From Chara braunii (lineage: Eukaryota; Streptophyta; Charophyceae; Charales; Characeae), in the NCBI GenBank assembly GCA_003427395.1, contig BFEA01000846.1, positions 384,730 to 431,722 of the forward strand: DNA of 46,993 nt. The letters are read 5' to 3'. Positions 1-11,170 of this stretch are shown piece by piece; positions within the stretch are counted from its first letter, which is position 1, and each line of letters opens with the position of its first letter. A program made the translations under genes and the position numbers. The notes below the pieces were generated by a model, which saw only the letters and a list, made by a program, of their open reading frames with translations, did no database searches and was not told where the DNA came from.

Positions 1-316
1 CTCCTGCTCCTTCGTCTTGTCCCTTCCCCCCATCTCTCATCCGTGGTATCTCCCCATGTATGTGTGTGAAGGAGGGACCTTTCTTCTGTGTTTGCAGTCC
101 CTCCCTTCTCACACGTGCGATGTATGATGGATGTCGTGTCAGTCCAGATCAGATCAGATCTTCTCTTTAAAAACTTCCGCTGCGCGACTTTGTGCCATTT
201 TGTATCTATCGGAATGTACATTGCTTGTTGATGCTACGCTGACCTTGCATTGTCCATTTCAGTCCTTTTCATTACATTGCGGATCCTTATCTCCCTACGC
301 ATTGTCCATTTGGGCA
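1..316 (+). repeat. 3' part of the 5' LTR of the chromovirus-like element
   Basis: Bases 1-316 match 8,035-8,353 in direct orientation and end in the same GGGCA. The primer site follows 10 bases later. The rest of this LTR lies left of the window. Short ORFs here (131-319) are duplicated in the other LTR and are not genes. Confidence 0.92.
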
Positions 317-326
317 TGAGTCAGTT

Positions 327-338
327 TGGTATCGGAGC
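327..338 (+). other. Primer-binding site, initiator tRNA-Met type
   Basis: TGGTATCGGAGC lies 10 bases after the LTR end. Plant LTR elements primed by tRNA-iMet commonly carry TGGTATCAGAGC, so this matches 11 of 12 bases. The same variant appears at 10,164-10,175, which suggests a shared host tRNA variant or a family-specific site. Confidence 0.8.
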
Positions 339-339
339 C

Positions 340-1565
340 CCGCTTGTGAATCAGGACAACCTGATCTGACACAAGCGCGGGGACAATCAGAGACTGATTA
401 ACTGATTGATTGATTAGGTTACTACACTAATTAGTCCCCAAAATCGCAAATTTTGACCTAACTGCCGAATCGAGTTTTTTTCCCCTTTCTTTTGGACTTC
501 ATTTTCCCGCTTTTTTTTGGTTGAAAATCGCAATAGCGTAGCATCCTAGGCTACCAGCCGGGCCGCCCGGGCCTCGGGTTACCAGCCCGTGCAAGGACAA
601 GGGAAGGTCCCAGCAAAAAACAAAAAAAATCCAAAAAATCTGAAAAAATACGATGTTATGTAGAAAAATAAACTAAACAACTTTTGCTTCAGGCTCAGAT
701 CGAAATTCTTTACCAAATTTAAAATATAAAATAAAATTTTAAAATATATATATATATATTTTTATCTTTTTGGCCCGACCGGGCAAGTGACCCCGGGCCA
801 CTCTGGTAGCCTAGGTAGCATCTGAAATTTCGTCTTTTTTTCAAAATTCCGGTGTGGGAGATCCAAAAATATTACGAATTTTTGCGATTCATCTTCTCCT
901 TCGCAATTCCCGTTAATTCAAAATTCCGAAAAAAAAAATTTTGTAATTTATTATTTCGAACTTATTTCCGAAAATTTTGTGTTCTTTTATTCGCGCATTC
1001 CGGGGGTAACGAAACTTTTGGATTTTGACCGTTATTCCCAGATTCGGAAATTATTTTATTATGGGAAAATTCCTCCGCAGTCATTTGTTTTCAAACCTAT
1101 GCATACTCTCACTTGAGAAATTCTGAATTTTTTTATGTTTCGGAATTCTCCGAACTTGCGGAATTTTTTTTTTTTTCGCAGTTCACTTATTTTGATCATC
1201 TCCATTCGTTATTATTTTTTCTTTGAAGTTTGAAATTCGAATTTTTTTTCGAATTACCTGTTGTGGGAAACATAGGAGACCTACCAAACTTGCAATCGAG
1301 AAATTTTATTAATTAATAATTATTTAATATATTTTTATTTATTTTCTGGAAATTTTCGCAAAGTTCCAACTTTTCATTTTTGATTAGTGGCTCCTTGTCT
1401 GGGCGATTCACTCTATTTCCCTACTCCCCACCTCTCCCTCCCAACTCCTCCTTTTCTTCTTGCTCAACTGCCCATCAGTTCAGCCTCGGTAAGTCTCTAC
1501 CTTTGCAGGCCACGTCAGCTGTCCGCGGTACATGACCCTGCTCACTCGTTCACAAACAGCAGGGA
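340..1565 (+). other. Untranslated leader of the chromovirus-like element
   Basis: About 1.2 kb of AT-rich DNA with runs of T and A and no convincing ORF, lying between primer site and gag. A small GC-rich island at 550-600 and 770-815 (a CCCGGGCC-like core, repeated as GCCCGACCGGGC) may be a small inserted repeat. The start of gag is placed at 1,566 because the basic coiled-coil region opens there. Confidence 0.55.
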
Positions 1566-3047
1566 TGGCCGGCAAGAGTGACGAAGCCTATGAGACACGA
1601 TCGGCACCCATCATGGCTAAAAGCAAGCAACGGGCAGAAGCATCAGCAATAGCACGGAAGAAGAGGGAGGCAGAGGCAAAGAGGCTGCGTCGGGTGGCCG
1701 AAGATCAACGGCAGAAGCACGCAGCAGCAGCAGCAAAGGCCGCCAATGAAGAACGTTAACGGCGGCGGGAGATTCTCTTCAAGGAGGAAACTGCGCTACA
1801 CGCACAGGCCAAGGATTGGCAGAAGGAGGCCGAGAATGGAGACTCCGTTGACTACGGGACAAGGATTGCTCTCTTGCTCAACCGCGTCACGGACCTCCTC
1901 GCTACTTTTATTTTGCACAGCAGGAGGACATTCACTCTCTCGACCATGCCAACCAGGCGCTGACCAAGCGCATACAGCAGCTGGAGCAGCGACCCGTCGC
2001 CACTTCCAGCGCCCCTCCGACCTCGTCGACCACGTCAACGTCTTGGAGATAAACGTGGGAACGCTCAAAACGGAGACACAACGATTGGACCAGCAGGTGG
2101 GGGCAGCAGCCACACCGAGCTCAGTGCCTCGTGAGAGCATCCTCAAATTTGAAGGGCTCCCGATCTTCTGCGATGCATCGAAGACGGAGCCTATACCTTG
2201 GTGGCGCCAGTTCGAATTAAAGCTGGACATCCACCATGTCGTTCACACAAACCGGCACACATACTTGTACTCCCGGTCAGGACATGCCTGCCAAGCATGG
2301 TTGGACAACATGTTGTCCGCACATGCATGCACAGTCTCCGAATTACACAACTTCATCACCTGGGCCGATCTCACGGCGTCATGGAAGAAGCGTTTCCAAG
2401 TGGAACCGCCCAAGCATCAGGTGATGGACAAGCTGCTGACATTCGCACAAAACAACATGCGAAGCGGAGACTAGATATCTGAGTTCCAACGCCTGGCGAG
2501 CACACCCAAGCTGCCGCTGAACTTCGACGGCATCAAGCTCTACTTCATCAAAAGGTCGTGCCCAGCGTTGCAAAATGCGTTAGCTGAGGTCGCTGAGAAC
2601 CTCAACACAAGTGAGGAACTCTTCAACAAGGCCACGCAGATCATTGTGACGAAGTTGGAGGCGAAGAACATTGGCCGTTCGTCGACAGCCGGCCAGGGCG
2701 CGTATCAGAATGAGCCGAAAGTGGCCGTGGTCACGGTAGCAACGCCAAGCGAACCCTTAACTTCAAACGAGGCTGCCTCTTCTGTCGAGGGAGACAGATT
2801 AGCAGCTGCCCAGAACGGTGGCCGCCCCGCCAAAGGACGAGGACGCGGCAAAACGAAGACAAACACCACTTCTTCTGGGCCAGGACAAGCAGCTCCAACT
2901 CAAGAACCTTGGACACAATACGGTCTGACAGAGCGCGAGTATCGCGTCCGCAGCAAGTACCGTTATTGTTTGTGGTGCAATTGCGCGGCACATGAGACCG
3001 TGAACTGCCGCACGAAAGCCAAGGTCCCCGCTCAGTCGGGAATGTGA
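1566..3047 (+). pseudogene. gag: Broken gag (capsid and nucleocapsid) of the chromovirus-like element
   Basis: The N-terminus after ATG 1,566 is a charged, alanine-rich helix typical of a coiled coil (MAKSKQRAEASAIARKKREA region). A TAA at 1,757-1,759 interrupts it, then a frame change near 1,905-1,925 moves to the frame with the capsid-like stretch (SILKFEGLPIF, PWWRQFELKLD, AWLDNM, WADLTASWKKRFQ). An in-frame TAG at 2,472-2,474 splits the capsid from the rest. A zinc knuckle, YCLWCNCAAHETVNC, with CX2CX4HX4C spacing lies near 2,967-3,010 and marks nucleocapsid. Gag would package the element RNA into cytoplasmic particles. This copy is dead. The large minus-strand ORF at 1,796-2,230 is a shadow. 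Confidence 0.85.
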
Positions 3048-4040
3048 GCACCGCCGAGAGTGATGCGATGACACTCTCGACGCCTTCAGAACCCGTTGCC
3101 GTACGGTCAACCTCCCTCGGTTCCGGGGCACATGCGGAAGTCGTAAGTCCTCCCGTTCTTCATTCTTTCGAGGATTATGCTGCCCGACTCGTACCTTCGC
3201 TGAATTCACGAGCCCAAGGACAGGATGTATGTGCGGTTTCTTCTCGATCGGAAGCAACAGCATTGAGTCGTCTTCAAGCGGACCTTCACGGGATTCGGCA
3301 CGCTCGTTCAACATAGAGGACTTGGACCCGTTGACGCCCGAGGATTTTGCATGGCTCCCTCTCCCTTCCACCGGCTGCTTATCGGAGCCGCAATGCTCAG
3401 CTCTTAGCGCTCATCTACATACATACCTAGCCTTCTATGCACCACCAACTTCGCCAACGGAGGACAAAGTCGCGGTGGGGGACATTCTTGCGTACGTTAG
3501 GGAGGTGGCCCGCGAGTTTCGCACGCAGCGGTACAACGACAACAATGCACCGCTCCTTTATGTCCGCATCCAAGTTGGGCAAGCGTCCTGCAGCGCTTTG
3601 CTGGATAGCGGCACGACTCGCAATTTCATTAGCCAGTCCTTTATGCAAAGGGCCGGCGTTGGACCATAAGTTCGAAGGAAGGCACACCCTACGGCGATCA
3701 AGTTGGCGGACGGTAGGACGCAACAACTCCTTGACCGCTACATAGAGGCCGTACCGGTCTATTTCGCACCTCATGCATGTAAACCGGTGACGTTTGACGT
3801 CTTGGACACGGATTTCGACATCATTTTGGGCATGCCTTGGCTTGCAAGTGCGGATCACACGGTCAACTTCCATCGGCGGACACTTACGGTCCGTGACGCG
3901 TTTGGCGCCGAAGTACCATGCACCATCCCTCTTCCGCACCCTTCGATCCGGTGCCAAGTTGTAACAGCCAAATCTTTTCGGGCCACTTGCGCTTACGAGC
4001 GGACCAGCGAGATAGGCCTATGTTTTCTTCCCACCATCGC
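3048..4040 (+). pseudogene. Broken protease region of pol
   Basis: A retropepsin-like stretch reads LYVRIQVGQASCSALLDSG followed by TTRNFIS near 3,555-3,635. The active-site triplet is DSG rather than the commoner DTG, as in many plant and fungal Ty3/gypsy elements. The frame ends at TAA 3,667-3,669 and the protease continues in a second frame from about 3,690 ([17 protein letters not shown]), whose ILGMPWL segment is the usual second retropepsin block. A +/-1 shift therefore lies near 3,665-3,690. The protease would cleave the Gag-Pol polyprotein. Confidence 0.83.
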
Positions 4041-5418
4041 GGCAACCGAATCTCAACCCACGGACTTGTCTTGGGACCCCTGTGTGGTACGGTTGCTTGA
4101 CGAATTCGCCGACATCTTCGAGTCACCTACCGGCGTGGTGCCGGATCGTCCGATCTCCCACGAGGTCATTCTCGAGGCCGGTGTCGTGCCGCCAAAAGGT
4201 TGCATCTATCACATGAGCGAGGAGGAACTTACAGTACTCCGCGCGCAGCTCGACGATTTGCTGGACACAGGCTTGAACCGGCCTAGTAGCTCACCCTATG
4301 GTATGCCTGTTCTCTTCGTGCGGAAGAAGAACAAGGATCTTCGCCTATGCATCGATTACCGCAAGCTCAATGCTCAAACCGTCAAGCACGCGGGACCTCT
4401 TCCTCGTATTGACGATCTTCTGGAGCGTTTGGGCGGCGCAATTTTTTTTTCCAAACTGGATTTGAAGTCGGGGTATCATCAGATTTCGATACGCCTGCAA
4501 GATCGCTACAAAACCGCGTTTAAGACACGGTACAGGCATTTTGAGTGGGTCGTCATGCCTTTCGGACTCACCAACGCCCCGACGACTTTTCAAGCGGCAA
4601 TGACCAACGAGTTATGTGCAATGCTAGAGCGGTTCGTGCTGGTTTACTTGGACGACATCCTCGTCTATAGCCGGACCTTGGAGGAACATCTCGAGCATCT
4701 TTGACAAGTGTTGGAGACGCTCCGTCGCGCCAAGTACAAAGCCAACCGCGACAAGTGCGAGTTCGTACGTCAAGAGTTGGAATACTTGGGCCATTTCGTC
4801 ACTCCACAAGGCATCAATCCGTTGTCGAACAAGATTCAACCCATCCAAGATTGGCCGGAGCCGCGAAACGTCACAGATGTCCGTTCGTTCCTTGGCCTTG
4901 CCAGCTACTACTGACGTTTCATCAAAGGATACTCGAAGATCACGGCCCACTTATCCAAGCTTCAATGCGAGGACCGACCATTTGACTTCGGGACGGATGC
5001 GCAGGGATCATTTTTGACCCTTAAGGCCGCATTGCTATCAGCGGAAGTCTTGCGAATATACGACCCGCTATTGCCAACGTGCGTCACTACGGATGCGTTC
5101 GGCTATGGCATTGGTGCCGTCCTCGAACAACATGATGGCGTGGACTTGCACCCGGTCGAATACTTCAGCAAGAAAGTGTCGGTCGTGCATTCAATCGATG
5201 ACGCACGCAAGAAGGAACTTCTCGCCTTCGACCACGCGCTCAAGCGGTGGCGGCACTTCCTCCTTGGTCGACGCCAATTCCAATGGGTAACGGACAACAA
5301 TCCGTTGGTCTTTTATAAGACCCAAGACACCGTCAACAGCACGATCGCCCGTGGGATGGCTTTCATCGACCAGTTCGACTTCTTTCCCGATCATATTCCA
5401 GGGAAGTGAAACCGTTTT
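4041..5418 (+). pseudogene. pol: Reverse transcriptase and RNase H, interrupted by three TGA codons
   Basis: One frame runs from the protease end through RT and RNase H into integrase. RT blocks are [41 protein letters not shown] and [10 protein letters not shown]; the catalytic YLDD lies near 4,645. RNase H shows TDAFGYGIGAVL, KKELLAFDHALKRWRHFLLG and TDNNPL. In-frame TGA codons sit at 4,702-4,704, 4,912-4,914 and 5,407-5,409. The first two replace positions where arginine is usual and fit CGA-to-TGA change at a CpG. The enzyme copies element RNA to DNA in cytoplasmic particles. The motifs are canonical, unlike those of the larger element at 19-42 kb. Confidence 0.95.
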
Positions 5419-7040
5419 GTGGATGCTCTTTCGCGGCATCCGGATCACTGCACCGCCGTGTACTCGACCTTCGAGATAGTGGATGACCTGCGGGACAGTT
5501 TCATCCGCAGCTATCAAGCCGACCCCGAATTTTGCGACAAGTACGCAAATTGTTCCTTTCCCAATCCGGCGCCTTCGCACTATCGGATCCAAGAGGGATA
5601 CTTGCTCGTTCACTCGCGGGGGAAGGATCTACTTTGTGTGCCGCAAGATTCACACTTGCGCACGAGGCTTCTTGGCGAGTTCCACGACGCCCCCGCCACC
5701 GGACACTTTGGAGTCAATCGCACGATTGGCCGACTGCGCGAGCGCTTTTGGTGGCCCGGTCTTCTCGACGACGTCACGCCCTATTGCGAGTCATGCGAGG
5801 TTTGCCGACGTTGCAAATCCCGCAATCATCGTCCGTACGGCGAACTGCGACCATTACCGGTCCCCTTGCGCCGAAGGGAAGCGATTGCCATGGACATTAC
5901 CGGGCCGTTCCCCAAGCACAAGACAGGCGTGGATGGGATTCTCACGGTGGTTGACCGACTCACCAAGTTTGCCATGTTTTTCCCTTGCTGCTATCACGCC
6001 AAGGCACCGGGATTGGCCGAGGTTCTTTACGCCTGTTGGATTCGAACCAAGGGTTACCCCAAGGAGATTGTCTGCGATCGCGACACTCGGTTCATGTTCG
6101 ATTTTTGGTTGGCGCTCGTCAAACGATGGGGCTCATCCCTCAAACCGAGTTCGGCTCGCCACCCCCAAACCGATGGCCAAACGGAGAGGGCACATCAGAC
6201 CGCACAGGTCCTTCTTCGCACTCTCATCCGTCCCGGTTAAAAGGATTGGGTCGAGCGGTTGCCGGATATCGAGTTGGCATAGAACTCGTCCCCATCCATC
6301 CGGCTATCGGGATGTTGCCCTTTGAGTTCGAGCATGGCTCGCCTGTCAATTCTCCGTTGGACACAACCATCCCACGGGCGGCCGAGAGCGACGAGCATCT
6401 TCTCTTCATTCGTCGGATGCAAGAGCTTCTTGTCAAGGCATGCGGCCAGATGTCAAAGACGCAGCGACGCATGCGCCAACAGGCCAACCGCCAGCGTCTT
6501 CCTTGTCCGTTCCGCGCCGGCGACCTCGTATGGGTTTCCGCTGCGGAATTCAACCTCGAACAAGATATCTCTCGCAAGCTCCTTCCGAAATGGATGGGGC
6601 CCTGGCTGATCGTGGCACCCGCTGGGGACGCACCCGAAGGACCTTCATTTATCATTCAGGTGCCCGCCCACTTGCCCGTCAACCCGATCTTTCACTGTTC
6701 CAAGTTGGCTCTCTACACGCAAGCGGAACTTGACGACTTTCCCGGGTGGCGATCGCAAGACCCACCCTCGATGGACGGTTTCCAAGAGGTTGGCGACATC
6801 ATATCCTAGCGATGTTACGGCAACAGGCCGACTGAATTCTTGATCCATTTTGCATATTGCACCCATAGAGCTGACAGATGGTTGACCCGTGCGGAACTTC
6901 AAGCAACAACTCCCGATGTCCTCGCACGTTACGAACGCAAGTTGCAAGGCAAGCCGGCATCTTCGGCTCCACGCCGCACTCGTGTCCAAAGTCCACCTTC
7001 AGACCATCAGCTTCGCCCTCGACCCGGCTTGACTTCATAA
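5419..7040 (+). pseudogene. Integrase with chromodomain-like C-terminus, broken
   Basis: The zinc-binding HHCC segment reads HDAPATGHFGVNRT then CESCEVCRRC (5,680-5,815). The catalytic core shows the first Asp in AIAMDITGPF, the second in VCDRDTRF and the Glu in HPQTDGQTERAHQ, a DDE set. TAA at 6,238-6,240 and TAG near 6,280 end that frame; from about 6,290 the protein continues in another frame (IHPAIGMLPFEFEHG, FRAGDLVWV, LLPKWMGPW, HCSKLALY). After TAG 6,807-6,809 the same frame continues with a stretch shaped like a chromodomain (EVGDII, EFLIHF, WLTRAEL, DVLARYE). Chromodomains steer chromovirus integrases to marked chromatin; it is the diagnostic feature here, though its aromatic cage looks weakly kept. 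Confidence 0.88.
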
Positions 7041-7051
7041 GGAGGGGGGGG
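7041..7051 (+). other. Polypurine tract
   Basis: GGAGGGGGGGG directly precedes TGTTCC, the first bases of the 3' LTR. This is the expected position and composition of the plus-strand DNA primer. Confidence 0.88.
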
Positions 7052-8353
7052 TGTTCCATGCTGCGCCTGCACACGGGCCCCATTTGAGGGACCCGACGGT
7101 TGCGGAGAGGCCCCCAGGCCGCGTACCATACAGCACGCGCCCTGGAGGCCCACGGCGGCCCTTCAGGCCGTAGGTAGCACACTAGTTAGATAGGTTTAGT
7201 TTACTTACCTCTTTGTGTGTGTGTGTCGTCTTACTTTGTTTGTCAGGTGGCGTTTCGGACTTGTAGCCCCAAGGCCGGACCGTGGGACTGGGTACACCAG
7301 AGGCAGGCCCGAAACGAGGCCAGGCGCATTTTGGCGCCAAACCAGGCGTCGTTTCGGTCTTGCAGGTCCCAAGGCGACGCCTTGGGCTAGGTGCACAGGT
7401 ACCAGGCCGATTCTAGGCCAGGCGCATTTCTGCGCCTTGCTACATCAGCAGCGTGGTCTGGACGTCCGGTAGGGACCCAGACCAGCTGGGCCGTTTTTTT
7501 TGGCCAGCACCAGCCGGCCCAACACTACAAATAGCTGGGCAGCGACTGGGCAAGGACAGTTCGAGTAGCTCACTTCAGGAGCGACACGCTGCTGGTTGAA
7601 GCAGCGTTATTTCGGCGCCAAGCTACGACGTAGGGAGTAACAGAGTAGGTAGCGGAGAGAGGCGGAGGCCTTACCTGCAAGCGACGAACTTACCTGGCGC
7701 CATAGTTGGGCTCCGCGCGGTACCTGCACACAACGAAGACCGAAGTCAGTACGGTGACAGCTACCTGCAGGTGAGATAGCAAGGAGGACTTCATCTTCTC
7801 TTCCTCCTCCATCTCTCTCTCTCTCTCTCTCCTTTCTCCTTCTTCCTTCTCTTTCTTACCTTCTTCTTCAGCTACGAGAGTAAGAGAGGACATCAGTAGG
7901 GAATACAGGCAGAGGTTAGGTTGGGCACATTGCCCAGGATCTGATTCAACATTTCTGGGACAAACATTGATTGGACACTCGGCAAGGGACTATTTTTGGG
8001 ACTTCGCTATTGCGATCGTGGTCTACTCCCTCGCCTCCTGCTCCTTCATCTTGTCCCTTCCCCCCATCTCTCATCCGTGGTATCTCCCCATGTATGTGTG
8101 TGAAGGAGGGACCTTTCTTATGTATTTGCGGTCCCTCCTCCCTTCTCACATGTGCGATGTATGATGGATGTCGGGTCATTCCAGATCAGATCAGATCTTC
8201 TCTTTAAAGATTTCCGCTGCGCCACTTTGTGCCATTTTGTATGTATCGGAATGTACATTGCTTGTTGACGCTACGCTGACCTTGCATTGTCCATTTCAGT
8301 CCTTTTCATCACATTGCGGATCCTTGGCTCCCTACGCATTGTCCCATTGGGCA
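7052..8353 (+). repeat. 3' LTR of the chromovirus-like element, 1,302 bp
   Basis: It starts TGTTCC right after the polypurine tract and ends GGGCA, matching the 5' LTR end at 316, so the boundaries carry the usual TG...CA. It contains several GGCC/GCC-rich inverted repeats at 7,095-7,160 and a CT-rich microsatellite-like tract at about 7,800-7,860. The final 319 bases match 1-316. No protein gene is supported inside it. Confidence 0.93.
7526..7533 (+). promoter_or_regulatory. Possible TATA-like element of the LTR promoter
   Basis: TACAAATA occurs in a GC-rich stretch about halfway along the LTR, where the U3-R boundary would be expected. It is a weak TATA match; no other candidate is obvious nearby. 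Confidence 0.35.
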
Positions 8354-8619
8354 TGCGTAAGGTTATCAAGGTCTGATTGAGGGTGACGAGATACGTACCT
8401 GGTGTATGAAAAGAGGTCGGCTATGGTGTTGATAGTCATGTAAATTGGTCTTCAAGAGTCGAAGTGAGCCTGTTGCGTGAACCAGCGATAGGTAAAATAG
8501 TCGGGCAGAGTAGGCTGGGCGCCAGACAGAAAGGAGCGACTTTGGATACTGTGTTGGTGTGGCCTACGCGCTTGAACATTGGCTCATTACTTCATTGTAT
8601 TGCTCTATGGTTTCTCGGT
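8354..8619. other. Short spacer, no gene seen
   Basis: About 270 bases of mixed-composition DNA between the chromovirus LTR and the inverted LTR pair. I see no coding pattern or recognisable element. Confidence 0.5.
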
Positions 8620-9190
8620 TGCAAGGAACCTGACTGTTCACAACTTGCTGGAGTGTTCAATTTGCATGCACATTCGTCATCACACAGATAGGATAGCCTC
8701 ACACAAAGCCAGAGTCGAGATGAGATAGGAACCAGATAGCGCAGCTCTTATTATCAAATTCACATTATACAAGAGTATCTCGAGTTCAATAGTTCAGCGC
8801 CAACAAAATGCAAGTCTTCTTCCCTCATTCGTCAGCATAAGAGCACGGCCTTGCGAGGCATGAATCAGCCTCCCTTGGGACTCTTTCCCTGTCCCAGGCT
8901 GTGTAGAGTGTGTCCCAGTACCTTTCCCTCAGGGTCTGCTGCTGCGGCGGCCTTCAGGCCTGAATTTCGGACTTGGGGCCTGTATCTAGTAAAAGGGCCT
9001 TTACCCGATTCAGACCCCGCTCGGCAAATGCAGCATAGAGGGGTCACCCGCCAGGGCCCAACTCGTGAAAGCAGATCAAAGGATATGTTCTCTGGGTCAA
9101 AAGTCACATCCTAGCGAAGTAAAAGCCAATGTCAAAGGTCACAGTTGTGCCCTGTACGAACGGCTGCAATATTTGGTTTTGGGAGTCACA
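8620..9190 (-). repeat. LTR fragment in minus orientation, inverted relative to the LTR ending at 10,159
   Basis: The plus strand begins TGCAAGGAACCTGACTG at 8,620, the reverse complement of the LTR end CAGTCAGGTTCCTTGCA at 10,143-10,159. The match continues to about 8,690. A second block at about 8,860-9,010 matches the reverse complement of about 9,360-9,500. The intervening part is much shorter here (about 170 versus 590 bases), so this copy has an internal deletion. The right end is approximate. Confidence 0.7.
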
Positions 9191-9199
9191 TCTGTTCGT

Positions 9200-10159
9200 C
9201 CAGGGGGTGCGCAGGTCATGTCTGTTCAGGCAAGAGATGTGTCTGTACGTACAGTGTGAGTGTCTATTCGTACAGTATGAGTGTCTGTTCGTGTAGAATG
9301 TGTGTCTGTCCAAAAGGAAGTCAAAGGGCAGGTTCCTAGTTCTGTCTAAGTCTAATAGGGGGTCTAGATTCAGACACCCTGTCCGAAATCCAGGCCAAAT
9401 GGCCGCAGCAGCAGCAGACCTTGAGGGGAAAATACTGGGACACACACATGTGCATGGATCTGGGACTGAAGGAGGCCCAAAGTGCCAATGCAGACCAATG
9501 CAGACCTCGCCAGGGGAGGCCAGCAGTATAAAACAATAGGCCAGCCTCCCTTGACATCAGATTCCCACTGGCATACTGGCGTGGAAGTGCTGTGTGCACT
9601 TGTGCGCTGGCTAGCTGGGTTAGCGTTGGAGGAGAAGCTGCGCTCAGAGGAGGAAGAGAGCTGGGCGCTGGCTTGCAAGTGGCAGCCATAGCTGCGCCAG
9701 CTCATTAGTATAGGTAGAGGGTTAGTTGTTAGTCTACCGTGAGTAGCATTCAAAGTAGATCTTCGTGGTAGGAGTGTGCATGTATGATGAGGAAGGAGGA
9801 CTAAGACTGAGATCTTGAGAGAGAGAGAGAAAGAGAGGGAGAAAAAGGACAGGTTGACGAGTTGGCTATGGTGATCACCTACCTGTTTTGCGCTCACTGG
9901 TTGCTGTGAGAGGTGGTGCTGGCACAGCCAGGCCCCATTGAGCTGATGTTCGAGAGAGAGACATATCATAATTGTTGAGCGTTGGGATTCATGAACTCGG
10001 GATACTCATTATTATGTGTTTGAGATAATATAAGTTGTGGGACTTGGTCCTCATCTCATCCCCATTCTGCGTTGTGTGTGGAGCCATAATCTGTGTGAAT
10101 GGTGAAGTGGCATGCATTGTGTTACACTCTGGCAAGTGTTGACAGTCAGGTTCCTTGCA
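9200..10159 (+). repeat. LTR in plus orientation, with promoter and adjacent primer site
   Basis: The right end is fixed by CA at 10,158-10,159 followed by a primer site at 10,164. A TATA box lies inside. Short tandem units of about 27 bases (GTACAGTATGAGTGTCTGTT type) occupy about 9,230-9,310 near the presumed left end. A GA-rich run lies at 9,815-9,850. The left boundary is not resolved. Minus-strand ORFs here (up to 199 aa) overlap the LTR and lack recognisable motifs. Confidence 0.7.
9527..9533 (+). promoter_or_regulatory. TATA box of the plus-strand LTR
   Basis: TATAAAA is preceded by two copies of CCAATGCAGA-like sequence at about 9,484-9,506, giving a CCAAT-plus-TATA arrangement. Transcription would start about 30 bases downstream and run to the LTR end. 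Confidence 0.6.
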
Positions 10160-10163
10160 AACT

Positions 10164-10175
10164 TGGTATCGGAGC
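10164..10175 (+). other. Primer-binding site, initiator tRNA-Met type
   Basis: TGGTATCGGAGC lies four bases after the LTR end CA. It is identical to the site at 327-338, so this LTR once headed a full element whose body is mostly lost or unrecognisable. Confidence 0.75.
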
Positions 10176-11012
10176 AGAAACTTGTTGCACTCACTGCGCT
10201 GGCATGAGCAAGGCCAACGAGAAGAAGAAGAGAACGCTGGCTTGAGGGTGATGCTGGCGATGGTGGAGTTGTGAGACAAAGGTGGATTGGGATTGGGGAA
10301 GAAGTAAGCCGAAGAGGAAGGGGCAGAAGATTACTTACCCAGAGCGTTGGAGTGCGGAGCGACGAGGAGCTTCATCGACGGCCGCCTCAAAGAGAGAAAA
10401 ACCTCCATTTCCCCTTACCTGGTTGTGTGTGTGTGTACTCTACTTCTTTCCCTCTCTGGTGGTCACTGTTGCTGCTGTCTACCCAAGATCTGGTATGGAG
10501 TCAGGATACAAGTGTCTGGTCACACTCGAAGTAGTAGTGGTCAAAGTTATGTTGGTCCTCTCTTCTACCCCTCTGAATTGTCATCTGTAGGAGGTAATAA
10601 AGGTGGGGCGAACACTGGTTGTAGTGGCTTGATTGCCACGTCAGATAGCTGTCACAACGTAAGGTCTAATCTGGGCAATAGTAGTAGGGTGATACAGCAT
10701 TGTCCAGGCATCTGACAAGTATACACTCCAGTACCCCCTGCACAAGAGAACAAACAATTAGTATTAATAAAAACAAAGAGAAAACATCCAGATCAGCAAG
10801 GAAGAAGGAAGGAACTAATTGAGTGGGAGGCGGACAGCGTGTAAAAAAAAAAGTTCTACTAAAGTTCTTTGTTATTTGAAATTCGTTATTGTAAAAGCAG
10901 CGATTCTCAGAGTTAAAAAAAAAAAACAAAAAAAACAAGCATAGTATCTCATCCACTTCAGACTGAGTGGCACCTGAGCGAAGCATCTTGGTGGAGCGGC
11001 GGAGGACTACCT
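10176..11012 (+). pseudogene. Possible remnant of the internal region of the element headed by the LTR at 9,200-10,159
   Basis: Downstream of the primer site, overlapping short frames at 10,271-10,715 encode lysine- and arginine-rich peptides that could be a decayed gag start. I find no zinc knuckle, protease or RT motif. A-rich DNA with poly-A runs follows (10,750-10,960). The assignment rests on position only. Confidence 0.3.
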
Positions 11013-11170
11013 GTGCCGTCAGCCACCATGGATGACTTTCCCATTCAGGGAATTATGGCCCTCTCTATTCTTTTGGGGCCCCTGTTCAATGTCTTCTTTC
11101 CTTTGGGTTTCGGGAGAGTGTGTACTTCCCGGATGATGATGAGGTGTGGTGCGGTAAAGCCAGGGCTCAC

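Larger units (their letters stand above)
1..8353 (+). mobile_element. Ty3/gypsy chromovirus-like LTR retrotransposon, decayed, 5' LTR truncated by window edge
   Basis: The order seen is LTR end, primer site, gag with zinc knuckle, protease, reverse transcriptase, RNase H, integrase, chromodomain-like tail, polypurine tract, LTR. This protease-RT-RH-IN order is the Ty3/gypsy order. The two LTR portions (1-316 and 8,035-8,353) align throughout with roughly one difference every 20 bases by eye, plus a 3-base indel, so the insertion is not recent. The coding region has several frameshifts and in-frame stops, so this copy cannot make its own proteins. The five bases after the right LTR are TGCGT; the matching left target-site copy lies outside the window. 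Confidence 0.93.

Noticed and set aside
9370-9969. 199-codon minus-strand ORF
   Set aside because: It lies antisense inside an LTR with GA/CT runs and has no recognisable domain.
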